Made by a program: the position numbers and the translations under genes | Source of the DNA: Pilimelia columellifera | GTDB taxonomy: Bacteria; Actinomycetota; Actinomycetes; Mycobacteriales; Micromonosporaceae | Assembly (NCBI RefSeq): GCF_039532605.1 | Contig: NZ_BAAARY010000005.1 | Coordinates: 124,001-188,000 of the forward strand | Direction of reading: 5' to 3' | DNA: 64,000 bases | Shown: piece by piece, positions 33,985 to 42,841 of the stretch | Layout of the letters: the number at the start of each line of letters is the position of its first letter | Position numbering within the stretch: the stretch's first letter is position 1 | Notes under the pieces: generated by a model | The model's input: the letters and a program-made list of their open reading frames with translations, nothing else | What the model was told of the DNA's origin: nothing | Databases searched by the model: none

Positions 33985-35166
33985 ATGAACCAGCGACCTT
34001 TCCCCGCCGGCCTCTCGCCCGCGACTCTGGCCGTCCGGGCCGGCCGCGACCCCGAGTCGCTGGGCGGCGCCCATGTGCCGCCGATCGATCTGTCGACCAC
34101 CTATCCGCTGCGCGACGTCCTCTCCGGTGGTGACAGCTACGAGGCGTTGGCCACCGGCGGGGTTCTCCCCGACGACGGCAGCCCGGTCTACCAACGGCTG
34201 TGGAACCCGACCGTGGCCCGGTTCGAGGAGAGCCTGGCCGTCATGGAGGAGACCACCGAGGCCGTCGCGTTCGCCTCCGGCATGGCCGCGGTGACCGCGT
34301 GTGTGCTTGCCGCCGTGGCGGAGGGTCGGCCGCACGTCGTGGCGGTCCGGCCGTTGTACGGCGGCACCGACCACCTTCTCGCCAGCGGCCTGCTGGGCGC
34401 TGAGGTGACCTGGGCCGAACCGGACGCCGTCGCCGCGGCGGTGCGCCCCGACACCGGTCTGGTCATCGTCGAGACGCCCGCCAACCCGGACCTGCGCCTG
34501 GTCGACCTCGCCGCCGTGAAGGCGCAGTGCGGAGCCGCCGCGCTCCTGGTCGACAACACCTTCGCGACGCCGGTGCTGCAACGTCCGGCCCGCTTCGGCG
34601 CCGACCTCGTGCTGCACTCGGCGACCAAGTTCATCGGTGGCCACGGGGACGCCATGGGCGGCATCGTGGCGTGTGAGCCGCGCTGGTCGTCGGCGCTGCG
34701 ACGGGTCCGGGCGGTGACCGGGGCGCTGCTACACCCCTGGGCGGCGTACCTGCTGCACCGGGGTTTGCAGACACTCCCGGCGCGGATGCGCGTCGCGCAG
34801 GACGGGGCCATGAAGCTCGCGGGTCGGCTGGTGGAGCACGCGGCCGTCACGGTGGTGCGGTACCCGGGGTTGGCCGAGTGCGATCCGACGGGTCTGGTGG
34901 GCCGGCAGCTGTCCGGGCCGGGCGCCGTGCTGTCCTTCGAGGTCGCTGGCGGGCACGAGGCCGCTGCGGCGGTGGCTCAGCGGTGTCAACTGATCCTGCA
35001 CGCGGTGTCGCTTGGCGGCGTCGACACGCTCATCCAGCACCCGGCCTCGTTGACGCACCGGCCGGTCGCCGCGGACGCCAGGCCGGACGCCGCACTGCTG
35101 CGGCTGTCGATCGGTCTGGAGGACCCGGACGACCTGTGGGCCGATCTTGCCGCGGCTCTGGAGTGA
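33985..35166 (+). CDS. PLP-dependent transsulfuration-family enzyme (methionine gamma-lyase / cystathionine gamma-synthase type)
   Basis: A 393-residue Cys/Met-metabolism PLP enzyme. Seen in order: YQRLWNPTVARFEESLAVME (the Y-x-R-NPT region), FASGMAAVTA (phosphate-binding), VRPLYGGTDHLL, IVETPANPDL and VDNTFATPVLQ, with the PLP Lys in LHSATKFIGGHGDAMGG. The C-terminal domain (AVSLGGVDTLIQHPASLTH) is typical. Members interconvert homoserine esters, cystathionine, homocysteine and cysteine or release methanethiol from methionine; residues in hand do not separate these. The divergent Lrp-type gene suggests amino-acid control. ATG at 33985 with CACCAT six bases upstream as a weak -10. Confidence 0.9.
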   Translation: MNQRPFPAGLSPATLAVRAGRDPESLGGAHVPPIDLSTTYPLRDVLSGGDSYEALATGGVLPDDGSPVYQRLWNPTVARFEESLAVMEETTEAVAFASGMAAVTACVLAAVAEGRPHVVAVRPLYGGTDHLLASGLLGAEVTWAEPDAVAAAVRPDTGLVIVETPANPDLRLVDLAAVKAQCGAAALLVDNTFATPVLQRPARFGADLVLHSATKFIGGHGDAMGGIVACEPRWSSALRRVRAVTGALLHPWAAYLLHRGLQTLPARMRVAQDGAMKLAGRLVEHAAVTVVRYPGLAECDPTGLVGRQLSGPGAVLSFEVAGGHEAAAAVAQRCQLILHAVSLGGVDTLIQHPASLTHRPVAADARPDAALLRLSIGLEDPDDLWADLAAALE

Positions 35167-35258
35167 CGTCGCCGCTCCCAAGCCATCGACCATGGTTGAT
35201 GAAAGACGGCGCTGAGCTGCCCGAATATCCAGAAAGTGAGCTGGAGCACAAGTAGCCG

Positions 35259-35287
35259 TTTCGATATAGATCAACATCGAGTAGGGT
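35259..35287 (+). promoter_or_regulatory. Promoter of the M28 peptidase gene
   Basis: TTTCGA (35259-35264), a 17-base spacer and TAGGGT (35282-35287) form a plausible vegetative promoter, with a leader of about 55 bases to the ATG at 35348. Confidence 0.45.
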
Positions 35288-35347
35288 GCGGGCAACGGAC
35301 GCTGAGGCGCCTGAACCGCCTGAGCATTCACTCGACAAGGAGTAGCA

Positions 35348-36253
35348 ATGCGGTTACGTCATACCCTCATCGGCGGCCTGAGCGCCACCCTGGTCGCGGT
35401 ATCGGGAATTGGATTCGCGACCGCCCAGGCCAACGCCGGCCAACGTCAGCAGGCGCCCCAATCGGCTCCGGCCGTCCCGCCGGAGATCCCGAGCGCCGAG
35501 CCGATGAAGCACCTCGCGGCGCTCCAGAAGATCGCCGACGAGAACGGTGGCACCCGGGCCCACGGCCGACCCGGCTTCAAGGCGTCGGCCGACTACATCA
35601 AGAAGACCCTCGACGACGCCGGCTTCCAGACGTCGTTGCAGTCCTTCACGTACCAGGGCGCCACCGGTTACAACGTCCTCGCCGAGTGGCCCCACGGCGA
35701 CGCCAACGACGTTGTCATGATCGGCGCCCACCTCGACAGCGTCACCGCCGGACCCGGCATCAACGACGACGGCTCCGGCACCGCGGCCGTGCTGTCGAAC
35801 GCCCTCGCCGTCGCCAAGGCGGACCTGCGGCCGACCAAGCGGATGCGATTCGGCTGGTGGGGCGCCGAGGAGATCGGTCTCATCGGCTCGAAGCACTACG
35901 TGCAGACCTTGTCCGCCGCCGAAAAGTCGAAGATCAAGTACTACCTCAACTTCGACATGGTCGGCTACAAGGCCAGCAAGACCTGGGGCATCTACAACCA
36001 CAGCCCCGAGGTCAGCGCCATGTGGAAGCGCCACCTCGACGCCAAGCAGGTCTCGACCAAGGCAATCAGCTGGAACGGATCCTCTGATCACTCCTCGTTC
36101 GCGAGCGCCGGCATCAAGGTCAGCGGCATCGGCGTGGACGAGGACCCCAACTACCACACCCGCGGAGACACCATCAGCAACGTCGGCGACAAGGCGATCG
36201 GCATCTCCACCAACGCCATCGCCGACGTCTTCTGGCAGCTTGCCGGCGCGTAG
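35348..36253 (+). CDS. Secreted M28-family aminopeptidase
   Basis: A 301-residue secreted zinc aminopeptidase of the Streptomyces griseus type. A signal peptide (TLIGGLSATLVAVSGIGFAT to about ANA, residue 30) precedes the catalytic domain. Metal ligands and catalytic residues are visible: His and Asp in MIGAHLDSV, bridging Asp in GINDDGSGTA, catalytic Glu-Glu in WGAEEIGLIGS, Asp in YLNFDMVGY and the terminal His in NYHTRGDTI. Such enzymes release N-terminal hydrophobic residues from peptides. AAGGAG lies five bases before the ATG. It converges with the S8 peptidase gene, separated by a strong terminator, and could act with it in protein scavenging. Confidence 0.93.
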   Translation: MRLRHTLIGGLSATLVAVSGIGFATAQANAGQRQQAPQSAPAVPPEIPSAEPMKHLAALQKIADENGGTRAHGRPGFKASADYIKKTLDDAGFQTSLQSFTYQGATGYNVLAEWPHGDANDVVMIGAHLDSVTAGPGINDDGSGTAAVLSNALAVAKADLRPTKRMRFGWWGAEEIGLIGSKHYVQTLSAAEKSKIKYYLNFDMVGYKASKTWGIYNHSPEVSAMWKRHLDAKQVSTKAISWNGSSDHSSFASAGIKVSGIGVDEDPNYHTRGDTISNVGDKAIGISTNAIADVFWQLAGA

Positions 36254-36273
36254 GCCGCCACACCGTCGGACAA

Positions 36274-36319
36274 CATGAGGGGCGGGCCACGACACTCACG
36301 TCGTGGCCCGCCCCTCATG
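36274..36319. terminator. Bidirectional terminator between M28 and S8 peptidase genes
   Basis: A perfect 20-base-pair stem spans 36274-36293 and 36300-36319 around the six-base loop ACTCAC; the core is GGGGCGGGCCACGAC and its complement. It lies 20 bases after the M28 stop and 54 bases beyond the S8 stop. It is the strongest hairpin I saw in the window. Confidence 0.8.
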
Positions 36320-36373
36320 GCGCCGGGGCGCTGACCTGTTTCGCCGATCAGCGGCTCACAGGTCAGTTCGCGG

Positions 36374-39300
36374 TCAGCTCACCGCGTCGATCACCACGTT
36401 TCCGCTGCCGACCTGGGCGCCGTCAGCGGTGACGATCGTCAGGTCGCCGAGGAGCTTGCGGCCCTCAGCCGGGGCGATCTTCGGGCTGACCATGCCGGCC
36501 ATCTTGACGGTCGCGCCGCTGGCCAGGGTGATCGCCGGAGTGGTCACCGTCAGCGACCCGAGGGTCGACGACGAGAACGCGTCCAGGTAGTCGATCTCAG
36601 TGGTCCCGGTCGGAACCGCGTATCCGTCGACCACCACGGTGTACGTGCCGGCCTGCGGGTTGGCGATCGTCACGGTCTCGTCCGAGTCGCCGTCGGCGTC
36701 CGCGCCGACCTGGACGCCGTTGCGCAGCACCGACAGGTCGAGGTCGGCCCCACGGTCGCTCGGGTTCTTGATCGCGGCCGTGAGCTTCTCCACGCCGGCC
36801 GGGACCTCGACCGTGTAGGTCAGCTGCTCGCCGTTCCTGATCGACGGACGCTTGACCGCCGCGCTGGACAGCGGGCCGCCCTTGCCGGTGACCGAGACGG
36901 AGCCGAACCGGTTGGTGATGTCCCAGCCCGCCGGGGTGTCCTTGCCGAGCGGAGCGACCGGGAGGGTCAGCGTCGCGGGGTTGACGTCGACGCCGAACAC
37001 GGACACGGCCAGCGTGTACGGGTTGTCGAGCGTCGGCGAAGTCCGGCGGGCCTCCATCTCGATCTCCCAGATGCCGGGGATCGGCTTGGCGTACACCCGC
37101 TGCTGCGGGTTGCAGAGCTTGGCGTCGGAGAGGTTGGTGTAGCACTGGGTGGTGGTGGTCGGGTCGACCGGGACGCCGTACGGGTTGATCGCGATGAACC
37201 GCGTCTGCGACGAGGTGGCGATGCCCGACAGGTTCACCTTCAGCGCCGCCGCGCCCTTGGGCACGTTGACGAAGTAGGACGTCGGCCCGCTGCGCTCGAC
37301 CGCGCCCTCGTAGTCGGTGCTGTACGACGGGGCGACCAGCTCGTCGGCGGCGACGACGACGGCGGACATCTCGAAGTCGAGGAAGGTCGTCTTCGGGTCG
37401 TCCACCAGCAGGATGGCGCTGTGGGCGCCGGCGGTCGGCCGGGCCTTCACCGAGATGGTGACCGGGACGTTCCGGTCCAGCTTCACCGTCTTGGGCTGGC
37501 CGGAGAAGGTGCCGTCGTTGCCCTTCCAGGCCACGTTGTGGGCGACCTTTCCGGCCTGGCCGCTGGTCCGGGTCAGGGTGATCTTGTATGTCCTGCTCTG
37601 GCCGATCTTGTGGCCGCCGCCGGACGCGCCGCAGCGGTTGTAGAGGCCGTCGCCGCGGTGCGGTTTCTTCAGAGCGTCCGACAGCGGCGTGCAGACCGGG
37701 GCGTCGACGGAGTACTCGCGGGTCGCCAGCGGCGCCTTGGCCAGCAGCTTCCACGCGTCACCGACGTTGACCTGGCCGTGGCCCTGCTCGTACGTCGCCT
37801 CGCCGGCGATGGTCCTGGCGGTGCTGTACAGCGCCCGACGCAGCGCCGCCGGGGTGACCGCCGCGCCGGTGCCCTTCGCCGCGGACAACAGCAGCGCGCC
37901 CGCGCCAGCGGCCTGCGGCGAGGACATCGAGGTGCCGTTGTACATGGCGTAGCCGGCGGGCAGGCCGTAGCCGGCCTCCGCGGCGGGGCCGCCAGCGGTC
38001 CACATCGGGGTCGTGGAAATTGCCGAGCCGGGCGCCACGATGTTGGGCTTGAAGCCGCCGTCCTCACGCGGGCCGCGCGAGGAGAACGGGAACAAGGCCT
38101 GCTCGGCACGCACGACCGAGCCGTAGTTGTGCAGCCAGGTGTCCTTGCTGACAGCGGCGCCGACCGAGATGGCCTTCGAGGCCACGGACGGGTCGCCGAT
38201 GGTGTTCACGCCCGGGCCGGAGTTTCCGGCGGAGATGAACAGCTGGACGCCGTAGTCGGTGATGAGTCGGTCGTACAGCTCGGCACGCGCGTTGTTGCCG
38301 TCGTTGAGCGCCGGCAGGCCGCCGATCGAGATGTTGACGACGTCGACCTTGCGCCGCGAGACCAACTCGACCAGGCCGTCGGTCAGCGCGGCGGCTGTGC
38401 AGCCGCCGGTGAAGGTGCAGGCTCGCGCGGACACGATCTTGGCGCCGGGGGCGACACCGTCGAAGACGGCGTTGCCGAACAGGTCGTTGGCGGCGGTGAT
38501 GCCGGCGACGTGGGTGCCGTGGCCGCCGTCGACGATGCCGATGTTGACGAAGTCGCTCTTGGCGGTGCCGGCGGCGTTCAGGGCGACGTCCTTACGGAAC
38601 TCGACCGTGAACGGCATGGCGTCCTTGACCGGGGTCTCCGGCTTGTCGACGCCGAACGCGCCGATCTGGAACTTCTCGCTGTAGGGCCGGAGCGTCTCGC
38701 CGTCGGTGAAGTCGCGGTCGGCGTCGCTGTCGACCCAGATGTTGTTGGTCTGGGGGTCGAACAGCACGCCGAAGGTGTCGGTCTTGTCGCCGTCGCGGTT
38801 GACGTCGCCGCCGTTGTCGCCGGTGCCGGCCGCGTTGTCCGTGACCTTCTCGGCGAACAGGGCGAAACGGTACGAGCCGGCGGGCGCCGTGAAGGTCTGG
38901 CCGCCCTGGGTGAACTCGGGGCCGGTGACCTCCGTGTTCATCCGTAGCCAGGTGCCGTCCACGGGGCTGGCGCCGAGTCCGTCGAGCGGGGAGGTCGCCG
39001 TGAACCAGTCGACGATCTTGCGTTCGCCGGTGGTCGTCTTCTGTAGCGCGGGGTGGTCGATCGCGACGCCGGAGTCCAGGACGCCGATTGTCACGCCACG
39101 ACCGTCGAACCTGGGGTTGGCCTTGACGAACGAAACCGCGCCCATCTCCTCGGTGGGCATGAACGCGTTCACGGCCGGCGTGTTCGCCCCAGGGGCCTGC
39201 GGCGACGGGGTGTTCGCGCCGCCGTCGCCCTCGGCGACGACCCTCGGGTCAGGACCGCGCAGCTGCTCGTCGAGGTCGACCGCGAAGATGCCCGGCAGCT

Positions 39301-39676
39301 TCGCGGCCTTGCGCACCTTGCTGGTGGCGACCCGTGTCCGCAGGTATCCGAGCTTGTCGTTGCGGGTGGCGATGAGGCCCCCCATGGCGCCGAAGCCCCT
39401 GGCGACCTCCGCCGCGCGGCCCTTGCGGGTGGCCACGATGAGGTCGACGGTCGGCTGGTTCTCAGCCTCGGCTTCGGCGAGCAGGTCGAGGTCGTGCGCG
39501 TCGAGAGCGCCGGCGGGCGCGTCCTTCGGCGTCGCCGAGGTCTCGGCGGTGTCGACCAGGGTGGCGGGGGCGGGCGGGGCGGCCGACGCGTTCGCGGCCG
39601 TCACGGCGAGCGCTCCGGCCAGCAGGCCGGCGGCGAGCACAGCGGCGCGACGTGTCGCAGTGGATGGCTGTTTCAC
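36374..39676 (-). CDS. Large secreted S8 (subtilisin-like) peptidase
   Basis: An 1100-residue secreted protease. The signal peptide (AAVLAAGLLAGALAVTAANASA) starts soon after the GTG at 39676. An inhibitor-I9-like propeptide lies before residue 150. The triad is Asp about 199 (IGVLDSGVAI), His about 385 (GGHGTHVAGI) and Ser about 583 (NGTSMSSPQAAG). The Asp-His distance of roughly 185 is far above the usual 35-40; the insert is Asp-rich (GGDVNRDGDKTDTF, DSDADRDFTDGE) and looks Ca-binding. After the protease domain come beta-rich domains, including a pre-peptidase C-terminal-like part (LRNGVQVGADADGDSDETV). GGAGG lies 11 bases before the start, a long spacing. The frame upstream of 39676 is not coding. 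Confidence 0.9.
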   Translation of the reverse strand: MKQPSTATRRAAVLAAGLLAGALAVTAANASAAPPAPATLVDTAETSATPKDAPAGALDAHDLDLLAEAEAENQPTVDLIVATRKGRAAEVARGFGAMGGLIATRNDKLGYLRTRVATSKVRKAAKLPGIFAVDLDEQLRGPDPRVVAEGDGGANTPSPQAPGANTPAVNAFMPTEEMGAVSFVKANPRFDGRGVTIGVLDSGVAIDHPALQKTTTGERKIVDWFTATSPLDGLGASPVDGTWLRMNTEVTGPEFTQGGQTFTAPAGSYRFALFAEKVTDNAAGTGDNGGDVNRDGDKTDTFGVLFDPQTNNIWVDSDADRDFTDGETLRPYSEKFQIGAFGVDKPETPVKDAMPFTVEFRKDVALNAAGTAKSDFVNIGIVDGGHGTHVAGITAANDLFGNAVFDGVAPGAKIVSARACTFTGGCTAAALTDGLVELVSRRKVDVVNISIGGLPALNDGNNARAELYDRLITDYGVQLFISAGNSGPGVNTIGDPSVASKAISVGAAVSKDTWLHNYGSVVRAEQALFPFSSRGPREDGGFKPNIVAPGSAISTTPMWTAGGPAAEAGYGLPAGYAMYNGTSMSSPQAAGAGALLLSAAKGTGAAVTPAALRRALYSTARTIAGEATYEQGHGQVNVGDAWKLLAKAPLATREYSVDAPVCTPLSDALKKPHRGDGLYNRCGASGGGHKIGQSRTYKITLTRTSGQAGKVAHNVAWKGNDGTFSGQPKTVKLDRNVPVTISVKARPTAGAHSAILLVDDPKTTFLDFEMSAVVVAADELVAPSYSTDYEGAVERSGPTSYFVNVPKGAAALKVNLSGIATSSQTRFIAINPYGVPVDPTTTTQCYTNLSDAKLCNPQQRVYAKPIPGIWEIEMEARRTSPTLDNPYTLAVSVFGVDVNPATLTLPVAPLGKDTPAGWDITNRFGSVSVTGKGGPLSSAAVKRPSIRNGEQLTYTVEVPAGVEKLTAAIKNPSDRGADLDLSVLRNGVQVGADADGDSDETVTIANPQAGTYTVVVDGYAVPTGTTEIDYLDAFSSSTLGSLTVTTPAITLASGATVKMAGMVSPKIAPAEGRKLLGDLTIVTADGAQVGSGNVVIDAVS

Positions 39677-39980
39677 GGAAAGGTGATCCTCCGTACGGGA
39701 GCGGATACGAGGTGCGCGACAAAGCCACATATCAACAATCGGCCATATCATTGTTTCACGAGATGAGGGCATAGATAGGACGGTTGTCAAGGTCCTGGCG
39801 GCCTGGGCGCACGCCAACAAACTGTCGACGTCAGATAACAGCATGTCAATACGCGATTCGGTGATCGCATCCGCAGTGGTGGATGCATGTGGACGCTCGG
39901 GCCGCCCATCGCGCTCGGACCGCCCATGCGCGCGAGCGCTGAATGTCGCTTCCGTCCCCGATCGCCGATAGGCTCTCCCG
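39677..39980. other. AT-richer divergent gap between S8 peptidase gene and the 39981 gene
   Basis: These 304 bases are clearly lower in GC than their surroundings. They contain GCATCC-N8-GGATGC and several near-palindromic ATATCA/TGATAT elements, and must hold the S8 promoter. The plus-strand promoter of the next gene lies at the end (TAGGCT at 39969). No open frame here looks coding. Confidence 0.4.
39969..39974 (+). promoter_or_regulatory. -10 box for leaderless gene at 39981
   Basis: TAGGCT ends six bases before the GTG at 39981. Confidence 0.5.
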
Positions 39981-40532
39981 GTGCAGACACCACTGCCGCC
40001 GAGCCCCCATCCGCCACGCCAGCCCCGCCCGCCACGCCAGCGGGGTGTGGCGCCGCCCGCAGCCGCGACGCCGTGGAACCGCCAGCGCGTGCTGCTCGGC
40101 GTGCTCGCCGGGGCGGTGATCCTGATGCTCGTCGGCGGTCTCGGCGTCGCAGTGACGCTGTGGGACCGGGCCAATCCGCCGGCCGCCAGCGTCCCTGACG
40201 CGGCTGTCGACAACTACCTCCGCGTCCTGCTGGTAGACCGCGACCTGCCCGCCTCACGCGAGCTGGCCTGTCCGGACGTCGCCCGGCTGGCCGCCATCGA
40301 GGATCTGCTCGACGAGGCCAGGGACCGCGAGCGGGAGTTCCAGGTGGCGGTCCGGGTCTCCTGGGGCGCGTTGGCGGTGAGTCAGGACGGCGCCGCGTTG
40401 GCCAGTGTCGAGACGGATCTGACCGTGGCCGGGCTGGCCGAGGGTCAGGTTCGTAGCAGTAGTGTGGAATCCTGGCGCTTCGGGTTGATTTGGGATGGCC
40501 AATGGCGAGTGTGCGGAGCTAATCCTGTTTAG
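39981..40532 (+). CDS. Small membrane-anchored protein, paralogue-like to the 68-634 product
   Basis: A 183-residue protein of unknown function: a Pro-rich N-terminus, one membrane segment (RVLLGVLAGAVILMLVGGLGVAV), then a domain beginning AVDNYLRVLLVDRDLPASRELACP and ending WRVCGANPV. Domain order, the spacing of the two Cys and the AV-(N/D)-(E/N)-(F/Y)-L opening match the gene at 68-634. An NTF2-like extracytoplasmic domain is plausible. It is convergent with the type IV-like operon (37-base gap) and lies between it and the S8 peptidase gene. Confidence 0.75.
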   Translation: MQTPLPPSPHPPRQPRPPRQRGVAPPAAATPWNRQRVLLGVLAGAVILMLVGGLGVAVTLWDRANPPAASVPDAAVDNYLRVLLVDRDLPASRELACPDVARLAAIEDLLDEARDREREFQVAVRVSWGALAVSQDGAALASVETDLTVAGLAEGQVRSSSVESWRFGLIWDGQWRVCGANPV

Positions 40533-40540
40533 GGCAATTA

Positions 40541-40559
40541 CTTCTTCCGCGTAAAGAAG
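40541..40559. terminator. Weak bidirectional hairpin between convergent genes
   Basis: CTTCTT-CCGCGTA-AAGAAG gives a six-pair AT-rich stem in the 37-base gap between the convergent genes ending at 40532 and 40570. Confidence 0.35.
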
Positions 40560-40569
40560 CCAGTGGCCG

Positions 40570-41148
40570 CTATTCAGCCCATAGCGCCCAAACTGGTAGC
40601 GGTCGCGTTGTCGGCGGCTGACCACCCCAGGCCCACCGGTACCAGTCCAACTCGTCGGCCACCCGGACGCACACCTCGTCGTCGGCACCGGCATGCAGCT
40701 CGGTCACCGCACGAAGGTCCCGCTGCTCCACGCCGTCGACGAGAGCCACCACCCGACGCCCGGTCAACGGGCCCGCGTCCAGCACCGGCGCCGGGCCGCG
40801 GCACGCCGGCCCGTCCAAGGACACCAGGCGGGACACCTCGTCCGCCGGCGCGGCCCACGTCTCCACCCATACCCGTTCCACCGGCACCAGCGGAGCGAAC
40901 ACCTCCACCTGCTCGGCCTCGGCCCGGTACCAGTCCGCCTCAGGCAGCACCGGCACGAAGGTCCGGGCGCCCCGGACCACCGGATCGTCGCCGCGCAGGT
41001 CGCCCCGCCAGCCCAGCCCGGGCCAGCCGACCAGCACCCGGCGGCCCCGCAGGTCGGTCGCGGCGGCGGCAGGCGTCGGCGCCACCGACAGCGGGGTTGG
41101 CGTCGACCAGTCAGCGGCGCCGGAGAACGGATCCGACCAGTCGCTCAC
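40570..41148 (-). CDS. Unknown soluble protein, last gene of the type IV-like operon
   Basis: A 192-residue protein with no membrane segment or signal peptide. It begins MSDWSDPFSGAADWSTPTPL and is rich in Trp and Asp/Glu (GWPGLGWRGDLRGDD, DELDWYRWAWGG). The middle contains RVWVETWAAPADEVSRLV. The GTG start overlaps the stop of the M23 gene (GTGA), so it is part of the operon, but I recognise no family. An accessory or substrate-binding cytosolic role is possible; nothing in the sequence shows it. Confidence 0.7.
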   Translation of the reverse strand: MSDWSDPFSGAADWSTPTPLSVAPTPAAAATDLRGRRVLVGWPGLGWRGDLRGDDPVVRGARTFVPVLPEADWYRAEAEQVEVFAPLVPVERVWVETWAAPADEVSRLVSLDGPACRGPAPVLDAGPLTGRRVVALVDGVEQRDLRAVTELHAGADDEVCVRVADELDWYRWAWGGQPPTTRPLPVWALWAE

Positions 41149-42305
41149 CTGAGAAACTCCACCCGGACGCCGCGGGCCCGTAGGAAGCCGACCGGATCGA
41201 CCGTCCCCCCGCTGCCGCGGTCGCCACGCAGGTGGACCTCGAAATGCAGGTGCGGCCCGGACGAGTTCCCACTCGTGCCCACCACCCCGATCTGGTAGCC
41301 GGCCGGCACCCGCTGACCCTCCCGCGCGGTGGGCCGGCGCAGCAGATGGCAGTACCGGGTGATGACGTTGTCAGCGTGGGTGACCTCGATGTACCAGCCA
41401 CAGCCGGGCGTCTGGGGAGATCCGTCGCGGTCACACCAGTAGCTGGGCCGGGACTGGTTGTCGCACTCGATGTGGGTGACCACACCGCCGGCGGCGGTCC
41501 GCACCGGGGTGCCCCGGCGGGCGATCATGTCCACGCCGTGGTGCCCGGGACGTTGAGCGGTGCGGTACCCCGACCCCATGAGCGCCTTGGCCGGCGACGC
41601 CCACCCGGACGCGGTGATCTGCCCCACCTCCGCACAGCGCAGCTCGCCCGAGACGAGCTGGCCGGCCGCCCGGGCCGCCCCGTCGGCGAGCGCGTTGACC
41701 ACATCGGTCGCGAGCGGCTCGTGTTTGGCGTAGGCGTCCGGGTAGGCGCTGCGCTGCACCCGCTGGGCGGCGTCAGTCAGCGACATCGACTGCCAACCCT
41801 CGACGGCCTTGAGCTTGTCGAAGAACTTGCGCGCCGTGTAGGCCGGGTCCCGTAGTTGGGCCGGCGAACCCCAGCCCATGCTGGGACGTTGCTGGAACAG
41901 GCCGATCGAGTCGTGGTCATTGCGACGCCCCAGGTGCCCGAGGTTGGTCAGCCGGGACTCCTGCATCGCCGTCGCGATCGCCACCACCCAACCCCGGGGC
42001 GGGACCTTCATCGCCGCCCCGACTCCGATGATCGCCGAGGCGTTCGCCATCTGCGCCTGGCCGAGGCCGCGTACCGAGCCGCGCACCGGACCGCGACCAC
42101 CGCCGGCCGGCACGACGAAGCGCTCGCCGCAGCCGATCCCCCCGCCGATCCCGGACTGGCTGGCCGGCCCGGCGCCGCTGATGCCGCCGACGTCGGTGAG
42201 GAACGCCGCCCCGAGCATGCCCGCGCAGCACAACAACGTGATGACGGCGCCGACCGCCAGCGCGATGACGCCCGGATGCAGTCGCCCCCGGCGCCGGGGG
42301 CTCAC
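41145..42305 (-). CDS. Two-domain cell-wall hydrolase: transglycosylase-like plus M23 peptidase
   Basis: A 386-residue membrane-anchored wall hydrolase for passage of a secretion machine through peptidoglycan. An N-terminal membrane segment (VIALAVGAVITLLCCAGMLG) is followed by a lysozyme-like region (about 80-190: VVAIATAMQESRL, SIGLFQQRPSMGWG), with Glu in QESRL as the likely catalytic residue. The M23 (LytM/lysostaphin) domain spans about 255-370 with zinc ligands in HHGVDMIARRGTPV (HxxxD) and GPHLHFEVHL (HxH). It resembles VirB1/TcpG-type hydrolases of Gram-positive conjugation. The GTG at 42305 overlaps the upstream stop; the frame extending beyond is not needed. Confidence 0.88.
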   Translation of the reverse strand: MSPRRRGRLHPGVIALAVGAVITLLCCAGMLGAAFLTDVGGISGAGPASQSGIGGGIGCGERFVVPAGGGRGPVRGSVRGLGQAQMANASAIIGVGAAMKVPPRGWVVAIATAMQESRLTNLGHLGRRNDHDSIGLFQQRPSMGWGSPAQLRDPAYTARKFFDKLKAVEGWQSMSLTDAAQRVQRSAYPDAYAKHEPLATDVVNALADGAARAAGQLVSGELRCAEVGQITASGWASPAKALMGSGYRTAQRPGHHGVDMIARRGTPVRTAAGGVVTHIECDNQSRPSYWCDRDGSPQTPGCGWYIEVTHADNVITRYCHLLRRPTAREGQRVPAGYQIGVVGTSGNSSGPHLHFEVHLRGDRGSGGTVDPVGFLRARGVRVEFLR

Positions 42306-42835
42306 CTCGGCTCCCAGTCGACTCCGTCGACCAGCCACTTTCCGCCAGCCGTCACCAGTCGCAGCTTCAGTTCGCCGGTGTCTGTCGGCACGGTCACCTC
42401 CACCAGGGTGTCGTTGAGGGGAGCGACAGCGGTGTCGCCGGCGGGCTTGGCCACCGGGACGCTGACCGGATCGGCGAGCGCCATCCGTTCGGTGAGGTCG
42501 GCGGTGCTATGCGGCCGCAGCCCCGACCGCCACGCCTCGGCCGCCTCGTCCCGGCGCAGCCAGGCACGGGCGAACCAGAGCGCGCGCTGGGACGGCCCCG
42601 CGCCGGCGACCGGCGCCAGCGTCGTCACCGGATCAGGGCTGGACAGCCCGTCGTCGCCGGCGCTGGGGTCGGCGGTGACGATCGGCGGGAGCTGTCCGTC
42701 GTTCGGCTCGCCAGGGGCGCCGCGGTTGATGAGCGCGCCCGTGCCAACCGCCCCGACGACCAGCAGGATGAGCACCGCGGCCAGCCCGTAGCGGGAGCGC
42801 AGCACCGCGCCGACGAGCCGGGCGAGGGCGTTCAC
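42302..42835 (-). CDS. Membrane-anchored NTF2-like protein (VirB8/TcpC-like position)
   Basis: A 177-residue protein: one N-terminal membrane segment (YGLAAVLILLVVGAVGTGALI), a Pro/Asp-rich linker, then a domain of about 100 residues with RALWFARAWLRRDEAAEAW and the ending LRLVTAGGKWLVDGVDWEPR. The layout is like VirB8/TcpC assembly proteins of conjugation systems, whose periplasmic domains have the NTF2 fold. Assignment rests on shape and operon position. The stop overlaps the M23 GTG; the gap from the upstream gene is six bases. Confidence 0.75.
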   Translation of the reverse strand: MNALARLVGAVLRSRYGLAAVLILLVVGAVGTGALINRGAPGEPNDGQLPPIVTADPSAGDDGLSSPDPVTTLAPVAGAGPSQRALWFARAWLRRDEAAEAWRSGLRPHSTADLTERMALADPVSVPVAKPAGDTAVAPLNDTLVEVTVPTDTGELKLRLVTAGGKWLVDGVDWEPR

Positions 42836-42841
42836 CGTCCG

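Noticed and set aside
37421..38947. A 508-codon frame antisense to the S8 peptidase gene
   Set aside because: Ala/Gly/Val-rich shadow; the S8 frame has all catalytic motifs.
39677..40213. N-terminal extension of the S8 peptidase frame
   Set aside because: It precedes the signal peptide, crosses the AT-rich promoter gap and runs antisense to the gene at 39981.
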